Below, one piece after another: positions 52,984 to 62,810 of a stretch of DNA of 64,000 nucleotides. The notes under the pieces were generated by a model that worked only from the letters and a program-made list of their open reading frames with translations, had not been told where the DNA came from and did no database searches. The DNA comes from Gonocerus acuteangulatus (taxonomy: Eukaryota > Arthropoda > Insecta > Hemiptera > Coreidae). Position 1 is the stretch's first letter. Every line of letters starts with the position of its first letter. The DNA is taken from the NCBI GenBank assembly GCA_946811695.1, contig OX328126.1, positions 89,538,785 through 89,602,784 on the forward strand, given 5' to 3'. The translations under genes and the position numbers were made by a program.

Positions 52984-53237
52984 AACCTCCCTTAACGGAC
53001 ACCTCCCTACAGCGGACACCTCTATTAACGGACATTTTCTCGCAGTCCCGAATTTTTCTATAGGTAAAATAAACCTCTATATTGCGTACACCTCTGTACA
53101 ACGGACACGGACAGAGAAATCTGATTTTTTACCTCGTTACTACGGATAAGTACAGCTAATGTAAGTTATCGAAGCGTTCCCATCGGTGTAGGTTTCCAGT
53201 AAAATGCGTTAACAATAACAAACTCTTTGTGAGAATA

Positions 53238-53290
<53 letters not shown>

Positions 53291-53919
53291 AGTGACTAGT
53301 AATATCTTCCTAGGAATTTCACAACAGGAACCTCTTCCTTTTCAGCAGAAGCATATGATTTTCCCGCTGGCAGATTACTATTGTTTTGCCTACGAGGTAT
53401 CACGGTTCCGGGAATATTCCAAAACTCTCATTCCGTTCACATTCCCTCTCTTCAATTTTCAGTTGGTTTTTAGCTTTTGTTGAGTAAATATAGTACTTTC
53501 TCTTCAATAAGTCTAATCTGAAATCTCTGACACTTAAAGAACAAATTGACGCGATAAAATTTTCTAATCGCGAAAAATGTGGTGTGCGTAAAGTTGAGAG
53601 CCATTTGTGGAGAATCGGCATCGGTGAATGTGGAAACAGTTACTCAGAAGGAATCCACGCTTCCATCATTACTCTTTGGATATAAGCCTGAAAATATTTT
53701 TAATTTTTTTTTTTTTTTTTAAGTTTATACTTATTGAACTTCTTTCTATATACTTAAAAAAAACTTGTGATGGGTAATTATTAAATGGTTAATTAAAACA
53801 TGAATTAAATGTACAAATTCGGTACGTATCCATCTCGATCAACCCCTCTGTATAGCGGACACCTCTCTATAGTGGACAACTTTGGTTCTCCCAGAGGTGT
53901 CCGCTATAGGGAGGTTTCA

Positions 53920-53922
<3 letters not shown>
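52979..53922. mobile_element. pogo/Tigger-like non-autonomous element (~940 bp)
   Basis: The left end AGTGAAACCTCCCTTAACGG-ACACC and the right-end complement CAGTGAAACCTCCCTATAGC-GGACACC are inverted and flanked by TA. The CAGTGAAACCTC..(A)GCGGACACC end is typical of pogo/Tigger-type elements. Subterminal ACAGCGGACACCTCT and GTATAGCGGACACCTCTCT copies are present. No transposase remnant is seen; a (TA)n at 53240-53286 lies inside. Confidence 0.75.

Positions 53923-53954
<32 letters not shown>
53923..53954. repeat. (TA)n microsatellite
   Basis: TA run at the right end of the element. Confidence 0.9.
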
Positions 53955-53958
<4 letters not shown>

Positions 53959-54229
53959 CAGGATGATTCAGGTCTAAGTAGCAAAACTCTAGGAGGTGAT
54001 TCTAGACATTTCCAACAAAAAATTTCTTTTGAATTATGTTCCGATTCAAAAGGGAAAAAGAGTAATGTCCAATTTTCTGTTTTTTTTAAGGCAGATTTTT
54101 TATTGAATAAGAAAAGTTTGCTCAAAACCTGTTCAAGACAACTTCTCTTTAAGCCGTCATAAAATAAATAAAATTTCCTTAAAAAAAAAAAAAAAAAAAA
54201 AAAATTTACAATAATTTAATTCGCTAAGC
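53955..54229. other. No gene; poly(A) run at 54180-54203
   Basis: Bases before the A-run may be an unidentified retroposon; the frame 53809-54162 has no known motif. Confidence 0.4.
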
Positions 54230-55538
54230 CCATGATAAAAGATATTTTCTGGACGTCCAATAACGCACTTATGTTTTTCTCTATAAAAAGTCCGACTGCG
54301 TAAAAAGGAACTGCGTCAAAAGGAACTGCGTCATCTTAACGCGGTTACAAACATCTCGAAGAAATGGAATAGATTGGCATCACAAATCACAGGAAACTGA
54401 CAGTAGCCAACTTACACAGAGGCGGATAATTCTTAATCTGTATAAGGCAATACAATTATGTACAGAAAACGTACTTACTCTTCGACTACTGCTGAGAAGG
54501 CTCTATTCTAAACAACCAAAAAATCGTTCTCATTGTTTTACTAGCAAATTCGTTTTACTGTTATAATCAACTGTAAATATGTGCTTCAGTAACGATAACT
54601 TCAGTTGGAGGATATAGATAGGAGAATTCAAAACAAAGTACGCATACGTCATCATGATTAGCCACAGCCACTCCAAACTTATTACCACTTTTCACCATTC
54701 CTTAGCTCATTTTACTACAATACTAATTTTACTGATAAATACAATTTAAAACAAGAAACAACCAATTAAAAAGTGAGATAAACAAAGAGAAAAACCCTTT
54801 CAAAACAACAAAACAAACACTTTTTAAGTTTTAAGCGCTTATATCCCTGATTGACGTTGCCCCATCGAATATTGCTTCAGAACCTTTTTTTTTAGAGAAT
54901 TTAGTAAGCATTCGAATGGTCACCTTCCACTTACTACGAATTCCCAACCGTTATCGAGATATTTACGAAAATTGTGTGAAGATCCACACTTGACTTTTCA
55001 TGTCTATTAATAAAATAATTTTTTTCGCATAGTTCCTTAACTCCAAATATAACCAAAATTTAAACATCTTAGTTGGGATTAATTTCCAAGATGTAGAAAA
55101 TATTTCAATTGAATCCCGCGATTCTAAGTACTCACAAAAAAATAATGACTTATAAAAACATTGATTCCACATTTCTCAGAAACGGTTACAGATATCGCCA
55201 TAAAAATGGTTTCATTCGTTTTCCTATGTTAAGAAACTTATAAAACAAATACCTGCAAGCATATAAACTCAAAAACGTAAGCGTTACGATTTTTTCTGCG
55301 CGCGAATTTCGCCCCAAACACTATCTTCCCGTGAGCGAATTCTGCTGGTTAACGAACTCGACCTTTCAAATTAGAAGACAGATTTTTGTCTATTTCCCTA
55401 TAGAAATAGGGAGTAACCGCGCTAAAAAGAGGTTTCTCGTGAATTTTTTCCTCCCCCCCCCATTGGACTACAGATTCACTACTTACAGGAAAATTTCTGC
55501 ATTTAGTAAGCATTAAATCTATGGAAATGAAGTGGAAG
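54230..55538 (+). repeat. Old interspersed repeat with CTGCGTCATCTT, copy 2
   Basis: GGAACTGCGTCATCTTAACG-CGGTT, AGTTTTAAGCGCTTATATCC-CTGATTGACGTTGCCCCATC, CCAACCGTTATCGAGATATT and AAAATGGTTTCATTCGTTTT-CCTA recur in 41990-42540, 60620-61270 and 63000-63310. Long (~1.3 kb), non-coding, diverged. Confidence 0.6.
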
Positions 55539-58230
55539 TTTATTTATTTATTTATTTATTTAATTTTCATTTTGCCTCTATCCTGTAGGATCATTGGCGA
55601 TTGCATGGTAAGAAAATAAATAAAAAACATATTTTATACTAAAGTGGTAATGAACATACAATAATAATATATGAAAATGTGATAATTGTAAGCAGTGAAT
55701 TGATGTATGAATAAATGAAAATAATATTACATAAATAACTTATAATAATAATTATGATAAATGATTCAAATATAAGTTAAGAAATGTTAATAATACATGA
55801 TTATAAATAATTACAATTTTAGTGGATTTGTTTTTTAAAACAAATAATAATAAAAAATAAAAATTAAAATTTTGAATACATATTTGAATTTTTTAAAAAA
55901 ATAAAAAGTTTTTGTATGTCTTCTTCTTTGTCGCCAAGAATTTTTGCAAGAGAAGATCCAATTCCAATGGATTTTCTCAAGGAAGTGTAGTTTCTGCATG
56001 ATATCAAGAAATGCTCCACCGTCCATTGTTGTCCTATATCACAGCTGCATGTAGGTGGATGTAGGTTAAGGAAGAGATGTTCATGGCTGAGGAGACAGTG
56101 GCCGATTCTTAATCTGCACAGGACAACTTCTTCTCTCCTTGAAGAACGTTCACTTGTCTGCCATCGCTTCGGAATGTCCTTTATTTTCCTGAGTCCTTTC
56201 TCCTCCATTTCAAGCCACTTATTGGTCCAGAGTCTGTAGAGGTTTTCTTTTACCAGGGTTTTCCAGTCTAAATAGGTTATTCTATCAATTACTTCATCAT
56301 TGGCTGATAATGATGATGCAAGTTTGTCGACTTCTTCATTACCTCTTATGCCGCTGTGTGATGGAACCCACGTGAATGCCACCGTTTGATTTGCCTTCTT
56401 TGCTTTATTTAAAAGATACTTGCATGAACGAATAAGACCTTCAGTGGATTCCCTTTCTTGCAGGGTACTTAAGACACTCAATGAGTCTGATATTATGACA
56501 GTTTTTGGAATTTTATTAGTCGTTACATAATTGATCGCTTCATAGATAGCAACTGCTTCAGCAGTAAACGAGCTGCATTCCATTCGTAGAGCAGTGACTT
56601 TTTGAGTTGATCTTGTTATAAAGGCAGATCTTACTCCATTTGAAGACTTGGATCCATCTGTGTAGATTGGTTCATAGCCCAAATAGTTTGTAAGGTGTGC
56701 TAAAAACTCAGCAATGATATTTGGTGGGTTCTCTTTTTTATTTAAATTTAGCATTTCTTTGTCAATATGTACTTTATCAGTGTCCCACGGAGGCTGTACT
56801 GTTTGATTGGATTGCCAAAACTTAGGAAGTTCTAATTCTAGGGAATTTAAAGTTTTCCTCATCCTACAACAGAAACTATTACTTGCCGGTAGTTGTTGAG
56901 TTTTTATGGTTTCACAAAGAAGTCTATGTGTTCCTCTTGAAAGAAGTTTGCCTAGGAAACAAAGTCCCAAGAAATATCTCCTATTGTATAGAGAAGGTTC
57001 TGCACATTCCATTTGAAGACTTTCGATCGGTGATGTTCGGAATGCTCCGGTACTTATCCTCATTGCTTCATTATGTACAACATCGAGCATCCGGAGAGCT
57101 TTTTGATTACCGGAGGAATAGATGAACGACCCGTAATCGAGTTCCGATCTTATGAGGACTCTGTATATTCGTAAAAGGGTTGCTCGATCGGCACCCCAAT
57201 TGGAATGCGCTAAACACTTTAGAAGAAAAAGCTTTTTTGAACATTTGTTTCTCAAATCTTTGATGTGCTCGATCCAGTTTAACTTCTTGTCGAAGGTCAA
57301 ACCCAAGAACTTCATTTTGTCCACATAATGGATTGGCTGATCGAATATACATATTGGTGGATTGTAGTGGCAAACTTTTCTGCAGAAATGTAGAGCTCGG
57401 GTTTTCGTAGTTGAGAAAGAGAAGCCTGTTTGTCGGGTCCATCTTTCAAATCGGAATATAGTTTCTTGGAGCCTCCATTTTATGAATTCCAATGAAGAGG
57501 ATCTCACAAAAATAACTAGATCATCTGCGTACAATGTATATCCGACAGGTCGGCTTATTAATTCTGATACAGAATTGATAGCTATCAGAAAGAGAGTTAC
57601 ACTTAGTGTTGACCCTTGGGGTATTCCATTTTCTTGAATGAATTTCGCAGAGAGTCGATTTTCTACTCGAACTTGGAAGGTTCGGTTTGTCAAGAATTCT
57701 TTCAAGAAGGACCAGATTCTGCCTTTAATACCCCACTTCAGAAGAGTTTGTAGCACCAGGTATCTCCAAATTCGGTCGTAAGCCTTTTCAATGTCCATGA
57801 AAACGGCAATTAGGTGTTCATTTTTCGAAAATGCTATTTGTATTTCGTTTTCAAGGGTTACTAAATGATCTAAAGTTGAATGCCCTTTTCTGAAGCCACA
57901 TTGATTAGCACATATCAACCCGCGATTTTCAAGGAGATAGTAAAGCCTTCTATTTATTATCTTTTCTAAAATTTTTGATGCACAATTTATGAGGGAAATC
58001 GGGCGAAAGTCTTCCGGCCTTGAGCTAAATAGTTTTTTGGGAATAGGAATGACAATCGAATTTTTCCATGAATCTGGAAAGACCTTTTCTTTCCAAATTG
58101 TATTATAAATTGATAATAAGAATATTTTTCCTTCTTTGGGGAGTTTTTTAATCAAAATATAAGGAATTCGATCAGGCAAATTGTCAAAAAATGTGGAATA
58201 TAATTTTGTTACTTTCAAGCACTTTGTATG
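55539..58230 (-). mobile_element. I/R1-type non-LTR retrotransposon, 5'-truncated
   Basis: The minus strand carries the ORF2 fragment (55864-58218), a ~300-bp AT-rich 3'UTR and an (AAAT)n tail (TTTATTTATTTATTTATTTA on plus at 55540-55562). The 5' end is lost within the N-terminal part of RT, so no ORF1 or endonuclease is present. An obvious target duplication was not found (a short ATGAAG occurs on both sides). It is the youngest-looking coding element in the window because the frame is intact. Confidence 0.85.
55864..58218 (-). CDS. Reverse transcriptase / RNase H polyprotein ORF2 (partial)
   Basis: 784 uninterrupted codons. The first codon is TTG, not ATG, with a stop 8 codons upstream, so the frame is simply truncated. 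RT spans residues ~15-270: FRPISL (71-76), FMDIEKAYDR with catalytic Asp ~142, GIPQGS (198-203) and YADD (230-233). RNase H lies at ~515-640: YTDGS (Asp ~521), Glu ~554, SDS (Asp ~578) and WVPSHSGIRGNEEVD (His ~621, Asp ~631). RLRIGH follows at ~702-707, then the C-terminal knuckle Cys724, Cys726, His736, Cys741. All catalytic residues are present. It would normally copy element RNA at a nicked target site, but without the N-terminal endonuclease this copy is not autonomous. RNase H places it in the I/R1 group rather than core Jockey. Confidence 0.92.
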   Translation of the reverse strand: MKVTKLYSTFFDNLPDRIPYILIKKLPKEGKIFLLSIYNTIWKEKVFPDSWKNSIVIPIPKKLFSSRPEDFRPISLINCASKILEKIINRRLYYLLENRGLICANQCGFRKGHSTLDHLVTLENEIQIAFSKNEHLIAVFMDIEKAYDRIWRYLVLQTLLKWGIKGRIWSFLKEFLTNRTFQVRVENRLSAKFIQENGIPQGSTLSVTLFLIAINSVSELISRPVGYTLYADDLVIFVRSSSLEFIKWRLQETIFRFERWTRQTGFSFSTTKTRALHFCRKVCHYNPPICIFDQPIHYVDKMKFLGLTFDKKLNWIEHIKDLRNKCSKKLFLLKCLAHSNWGADRATLLRIYRVLIRSELDYGSFIYSSGNQKALRMLDVVHNEAMRISTGAFRTSPIESLQMECAEPSLYNRRYFLGLCFLGKLLSRGTHRLLCETIKTQQLPASNSFCCRMRKTLNSLELELPKFWQSNQTVQPPWDTDKVHIDKEMLNLNKKENPPNIIAEFLAHLTNYLGYEPIYTDGSKSSNGVRSAFITRSTQKVTALRMECSSFTAEAVAIYEAINYVTTNKIPKTVIISDSLSVLSTLQERESTEGLIRSCKYLLNKAKKANQTVAFTWVPSHSGIRGNEEVDKLASSLSANDEVIDRITYLDWKTLVKENLYRLWTNKWLEMEEKGLRKIKDIPKRWQTSERSSRREEVVLCRLRIGHCLLSHEHLFLNLHPPTCSCDIGQQWTVEHFLISCRNYTSLRKSIGIGSSLAKILGDKEEDIQKLFIFLKNSNMYSKF

Positions 58231-58568
58231 AAGAAATTATGGATTACTGATGTTTTATTTGCTAAAGTGTGTCAATCCATTGTCCAGTCCGGAAGCAATA
58301 AAAAATTAACTGGAAGAAATTGTTGGAAAAATTGTTTATTTGAGACATATGTGACAGTTTGCGTTTTCCAAATGTTCATTGCTTTTGTTATTTTTTTCAA
58401 TCTTTACTAACATCAAACTGACAGAGGATACTTAGGTTTTATAAACTTAACAATCAATTATGCTTTGAATTTATTTTATTTTTTATGAAGTTCGTTATTT
58501 TGCCATTTTCCAATGACTCATGTAGAATAATGATAACTGAAAATCCGACGAATGTTTTCGTAAATTCC
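58231..58568. other. No gene; unassigned AT-rich sequence
   Basis: Nothing recognised; small frames only. Confidence 0.45.
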
Positions 58569-58894
58569 CCAATGTTATCATAAAATCAGTCCCGTAACTA
58601 GTCACAAAGGGCCAGATGGGCAACTGTATAGGTATCTTATTCTTTATCAAACGGCAATGTTGGGAGATAATATGGTCAGTACTATGCTTCGAAGTCTTGA
58701 TTTACTCCTTTCTAGGTATCTGTTAATAAATTATTAGTACTTAGGGACGGGCTGGGTTCCCGAATCTAAACATCGACCAAGGACATTCGAACATCAAATC
58801 TTCAGTGCGACCCCCCAGAGTTTTGAAGTCAGGTCCTCCAGCATATTAGTCTTGTGCTCTACCACTCAGCTTACCTCGTCCCTCCAATGTTATC
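58569..58894 (-). mobile_element. tRNA(Ile-like)-derived SINE with 11-bp target duplication
   Basis: CCAATGTTATC flanks at 58569-58579 and 58884-58894. The element is 58580-58883: the minus strand starts AGGGACGAGGTAAGCTGAGT and ends AGTTACGGGACTGATTTTAT. This fixes both boundaries of the family: 5' at the tRNA-like GGGACGAGG, 3' at GGGACTGATTTTA, with no poly(A). The body is diverged. Confidence 0.85.
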
Positions 58895-59252
58895 GATAAC
58901 ATTGTGTGATAACAGTTCGAGGGCTGCGTACCTGTCGAGAAACCCCCCAATGGTTGAAGAACTACAGGAGAGCAGAGATGACCAGATCTAACAGACCCGA
59001 CAGCTGGGTACAACACGTCTCCAGTGAAAGGTGAATATCTGGGGAAAAAACAAGCGGGGTATTGTAGCCATGAAGAAACAGAAGCTGCAAGAAAAACTAA
59101 TATAGGTCAGGAGACGAGAAGGTACGCTAGTGGAACGACTGGAAAAATTGGTGAAACTCACACAAGGAAGGAATCTTCAAATATTGTAGCAGACGTAGAC
59201 AATTCAACAGTTTCCTTCTTTAATATATAGGCAACGATCCATAAATATTATA
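58895..59252. other. No gene recognised
   Basis: The 68-codon frame at 59024-59230 has no known motif. Confidence 0.4.
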
Positions 59253-60382
59253 AACTAGCTGTTACCCGGCGTGACATGCTACACCTACTTTATGCATATA
59301 GAAAAGCCTAAAAAAATTAGAAACCAAATAACTATTATTAAAATCTAATAACACGAATCTGTAACTGTTTTCAACCCGTTACCTCACAAATGTGAGTCCT
59401 AGACGACTTTGACCTAACCTATAACCCCCCCCCCGTATCAAGACATACATGTATACCAAGTTTAGTGAAAATCGGACGAACGGTGTGGATTTGTATAAGG
59501 GACAAATATACAGACAGACAGCTGGTAGACGTTTTTGACTTAGCCTGCGACACTTCCCAAATTAAGATCTATATGTGTACCGAGTTTAGTCAAAATCGGA
59601 CGAACAGTGTGGATTTGTATAAGGTACAAACATACGGACAGACAGCTAGAAGACGTTTTTGACTTAGCCTACGACACTCCCCAGATTAAGATCTACATGT
59701 TTACCGAGTTTAGTCAAAATCGGTCGAACGGTGTGGATTTATATAAGGGACAAACATAAAGACAGACAGCTGGTAGATTTTTTTGACCTAGCTTAGGAGA
59801 TTTCCCGTATCAAGACCTACCTTTGTGCCAAGTTTGGTCAAAATAGGTCAAACGGTGTGGATTTGTATAAGGAACAAACATACAGACAGACAGTTATTAG
59901 ACCTTATTGACTTAGCCTACGACACTCCCTAGATTAAGATCTACATGTGTACCGAGTTTAGTCAAAATCGGACGAACGGTGTGGATTTGTATAAGGGACA
60001 AACATACGGACAGACAGCTGGGAGACGTTTTTGACTTAGCCTACGACAGTCCCCAGATTAAGATCTACATGTCTACCGAGTTTAGTAAAAATCGGACGAA
60101 CGGTGTGGAGACGGTACCGAGTTTATTCAAAATCGGACGAACGGTGTGGAGACGGTACCGAGTTTATTCAAAATCGGACGAACGATGTGGATTTGTATAA
60201 GGGACAAAACATACAGACAGACAGCTGGTAGATTTTTTTTGACCTAGCCTAGGAGATTTCCCGTATCAAGACCTACCTTTGTGCCAAGTTTGGTCAAAAT
60301 CGGTCAAACGGTGTGGATTTGTATAAGAAACAAACAAACAGACAGAAAAACAAACAGACACGTGATTTTTATATATATAGAT
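59253..60382 (+). mobile_element. CTAGCTGTTACCCGGC element with ~121-bp tandem module, longer copy
   Basis: Starts ACTAGCTGTTACCCGGCGTG-ACATGCTACACC and ends GACACGTGATTTTTATATAT-ATAGATT. Inside are about seven module units (CGAGTTTAGTCAAAATCGGA, GGACAAACATACAGACAGAC). A short 37-bp triplication GAACGGTGTGGAGACGGTAC-CGAGTTTATTC lies at ~60095-60180. Same family as 51659-52552. Confidence 0.75.
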
Positions 60383-60600
60383 TAATATTAATATAAGGTC
60401 TAATCCCATAAATGCTAGTTAGAAAATTATAGGCTTAAAAATGTATTTATTGAACCATAATCTAAAAGGATCGATTTTTTAAAAATTCTCTAGCTAGATT
60501 TAGCAAAAAAGGCTTTATTTGTGATCAAATTTAACAACCTAATAGTTATAAAAACCATGGAACAAATACACAACAAATGATGTATTTTAGAATTGGCAGA
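60383..60600. other. No gene; unassigned
   Basis: Nothing recognised. Confidence 0.45.
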
Positions 60601-61325
60601 AGGTTGTATATTATAAAAGTCTGACTCGCAGGAACTGCGTCATCTTAGCTCGGTTTCGTTCATATCCCTAGTGTCATTAGCAAAGGGGTAGAAGCAGTTA
60701 TTGGTAGGGTTTGATATTTCGTCAAAAATATAAATGTCAAAGAGAAGAAGGATTTAAGGCTCGAAAAGAGGAAACTGATAGTACTCTAAGCGAACCCTCC
60801 CCCCAGCTAATCCTAATTTTACTATTAAATGCAATAAAAAAAACAATTAAAACGTTAAGTAAACAGTGACAGAACCCTGTTGAAAAGAACAAAACTAACA
60901 ATTTTAAAGTTTCAGGCACTTATTTCTCGGATTGACATCGCCCCATCGAAAATTACACCCAAACCTTTTTTGTTTACCGCGATATCCCAACCGTTTTCGA
61001 GATATTTTAGAAAATATACTAAAATCCCGAAACTTTTCATGACTGTTCATGAAATATTTCATTTATAGTACTTCTTAAACTCGAAACGGAACCAAAATTT
61101 ATTTATCTTAGTTTAGTTGAATATTAAACGTCTGGAACAAGTTTCGACTGAATTAATCGTTTCTGAATACCCAAACTGAAAATTAGTTTGGAAAAGTAGG
61201 TGTTTCAATGTTTCTGGAAAACGGTTACAGATGTCACTTCAAAAATGGTTTCATTTCTTTTGCTACGTTAAACCTATAAAACGAGAACCTACAATATCTG
61301 CCTTATCAAAATCAGACCATTATTC

Positions 61326-61330
<5 letters not shown>
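60601..61330 (+). repeat. Old interspersed repeat with CTGCGTCATCTT, copy 3
   Basis: GGAACTGCGTCATCTTAGCT-CGGTT, CACTTATTTCTCGGATTGAC-ATCGCCCCATCGAAAATTAC, CCCAACCGTTTTCGAGATAT-TTTAGAAAATATACT and AAAATGGTTTCATTTCTTTT-GCTACG. Non-coding. Confidence 0.6.

Positions 61331-61381
<51 letters not shown>
61331..61381. repeat. (TA)n microsatellite
   Basis: Pure TA run. Confidence 0.95.
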
Positions 61382-61383
<2 letters not shown>

Positions 61384-61436
61384 AATTTGAAACTCTGTCA
61401 TTTTCATTCTCTAGGGATTCTGAAACGTCAATTTTT

Positions 61437-61525
61437 CTAGTCGGCACTTCCGGATTGCGTCATGTGGTCAAGCTTATAAGCGCGGTTCCTTCCTCCCAAA
61501 GGAAAGAGGAAGGAACCGCGCTAAA
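61437..61525. repeat. Repeat fragment with 17-bp perfect hairpin
   Basis: AGCGCGGTTCCTTCCTC (61479-61495) is the exact complement of 61506-61522 around a 10-base loop. The preceding TAGTCGGCACTTCCGGATTG-CGTCATG occurs inverted at 37385-37430. The hairpin stem begins with GCGCGGTTCC, the word that follows CTGCGTCATCTT in the old repeat family, so it may be its terminus. Confidence 0.7.
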
Positions 61526-61764
61526 AATCCTTTCTTCGATAAAATAAGTTCTTTTATTTATTAGAGCAGCTCAAGTTGGAGAATGGTCTTAAAAAAAGGA
61601 CTAGAGAAGACAGCTGTAACCTCGTTCCAATATCACCCAACCCGTTCATCTGGAGTTCCGCTCCGCTGGGTTCTGCTTTACTGGAACATCACCTTGACAA
61701 CCGAGGGGTTTCTGACACATTTATTAATTTTCTCATTTTAAAGTACTTGTATTACCTTAAGCAG
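61526..61764. other. No gene recognised
   Basis: The 67-codon frame at 61576-61779 has no known motif. Confidence 0.4.
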
Positions 61765-61955
61765 GCCTGGTGTCCGTGAGTGTTAAGGCGTGAGAACTTA
61801 AAAGTCCGTGCCAAGGGTCCTGGGTTCGATTCCCACTATGGGATGGAGGCTTTTCTTTAGAAAAAAGAAAAGGCAACAGCCCTATCCTGGCTAGAAAATG
61901 GTGGTAATCTATAGATAACCCGTCCAAAATTCTTAGTTAATAATAATGGACTGTA
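61765..61955 (+). mobile_element. tRNA(Ser/Leu-like)-derived SINE, near full length
   Basis: GGCCTGGTGTCCGTGAGTGT-TAAGGCGTGAGAAC head, GTGCCAAGGGTCCTGGGTTC-GATTCCCAC B box, GGCTTTTCTTTAGAAAAAAG, CAACAGCCCTATCCTGGCTA, GGTAATCTATAGATAACCCG and end TTAGTTAATAATAATGGAC. It abuts the next element. Confidence 0.85.
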
Positions 61956-61963
61956 TAAATTAT

Positions 61964-62682
61964 TATACAGGGTGTCCCACATTGACATGTCATAACTTTA
62001 GGGGTTCATTCTGCACCTCATTTGTAGTTCAGTGGCGCAAAAATGAGCGTTCTATCTGAACATGTAGCTGAGCTATTCAAAGTTTTGTCTATTTTAAAAC
62101 TATAGGGGTTTTCTATGGAAAACTGTGTTTTCCGGATTTCTGAATAATGTTTTGTTAATAACAACCACATTTTTAGAATCTGCATTAAATTTCCAATAAG
62201 AAATTCCCGGTATTGAAATATTTCCCACGTAAATCAATTGCTTTAATAAATGTTAGCTATTGATATTAGCGTTTTCATAAATTATTCTTTTCTGAATCAG
62301 CTGTTTGTAGACTTAGAGCTTTGCATCCACCGCAAAAGTTGCATTATTTAATAAGCTTTAAGATGGTACCTCGTTGTTTTAGAAAAAAAAATTGAATTTA
62401 CTTATTTTTTTCTGATTTCTAAGTCAAAACCAATAAATGTGCTATAGCGTGAAGGATCCATTCTGTACACATCCTTTAATTTCACAAGATAATGGTTATG
62501 TCCCATCCTTCCCACTCTAGGTACACACAATTTATGTTCTGGTTAATTAAGGGTGGAAGGACACTTCAGAATTAAGGACGAAAGAAGACAGAAGAACTTG
62601 TTTACTCTGTTCTGAGAACTTCAGATGAGGTGCAGAATAAACCCCTAAAGTCATGTCATTTGAATGCGGGACACCCTGTATG
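61964..62682. mobile_element. TATACAGGGTGTCCC element, ~720 bp, with ~55-bp inverted ends
   Basis: The left end TATACAGGGTGTCCCACATT-GACATGTCATAACTTTAGGG-GTTCATTCTGCACCTCAT is mirrored at 62630-62682 (complement CATACAGGGTGTCCCGCATT...GACTTTAGGGGTTTATTCTG). No transposase; the inside is AT-rich. Same terminal word as 38478 and 40781 but a different interior. Confidence 0.8.
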
Positions 62683-62810
62683 TATTAGAGAATCTTTCCT
62701 GAAAATAAAGGCCACATCCCTTTTCCCGCTACTACGCCATCTACTTATGCAGGCTATGTATTATATCGTTTTCAGCCTTAGCTTTGGCTAAGTATTAATA
62801 AATATTAAAC
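62683..62810. other. No gene; short spacer
   Basis: Nothing recognised. Confidence 0.5.

Noticed and set aside
53229..53483. 84-codon frame inside the pogo-like element as a transposase remnant
   Set aside because: It starts in a (TA)n run and shows no HTH or DDE motif.
46106..55000. Full-length Penelope-like element with its own reverse transcriptase
   Set aside because: No Penelope RT or GIY-YIG endonuclease motif was found near the foldbacks; only terminal-repeat-like sequence is present.
56883..57442. Frames at 56883-57125 (plus) and 57107-57442 (minus)
   Set aside because: Both are shadows of the intact reverse-transcriptase frame on the minus strand.
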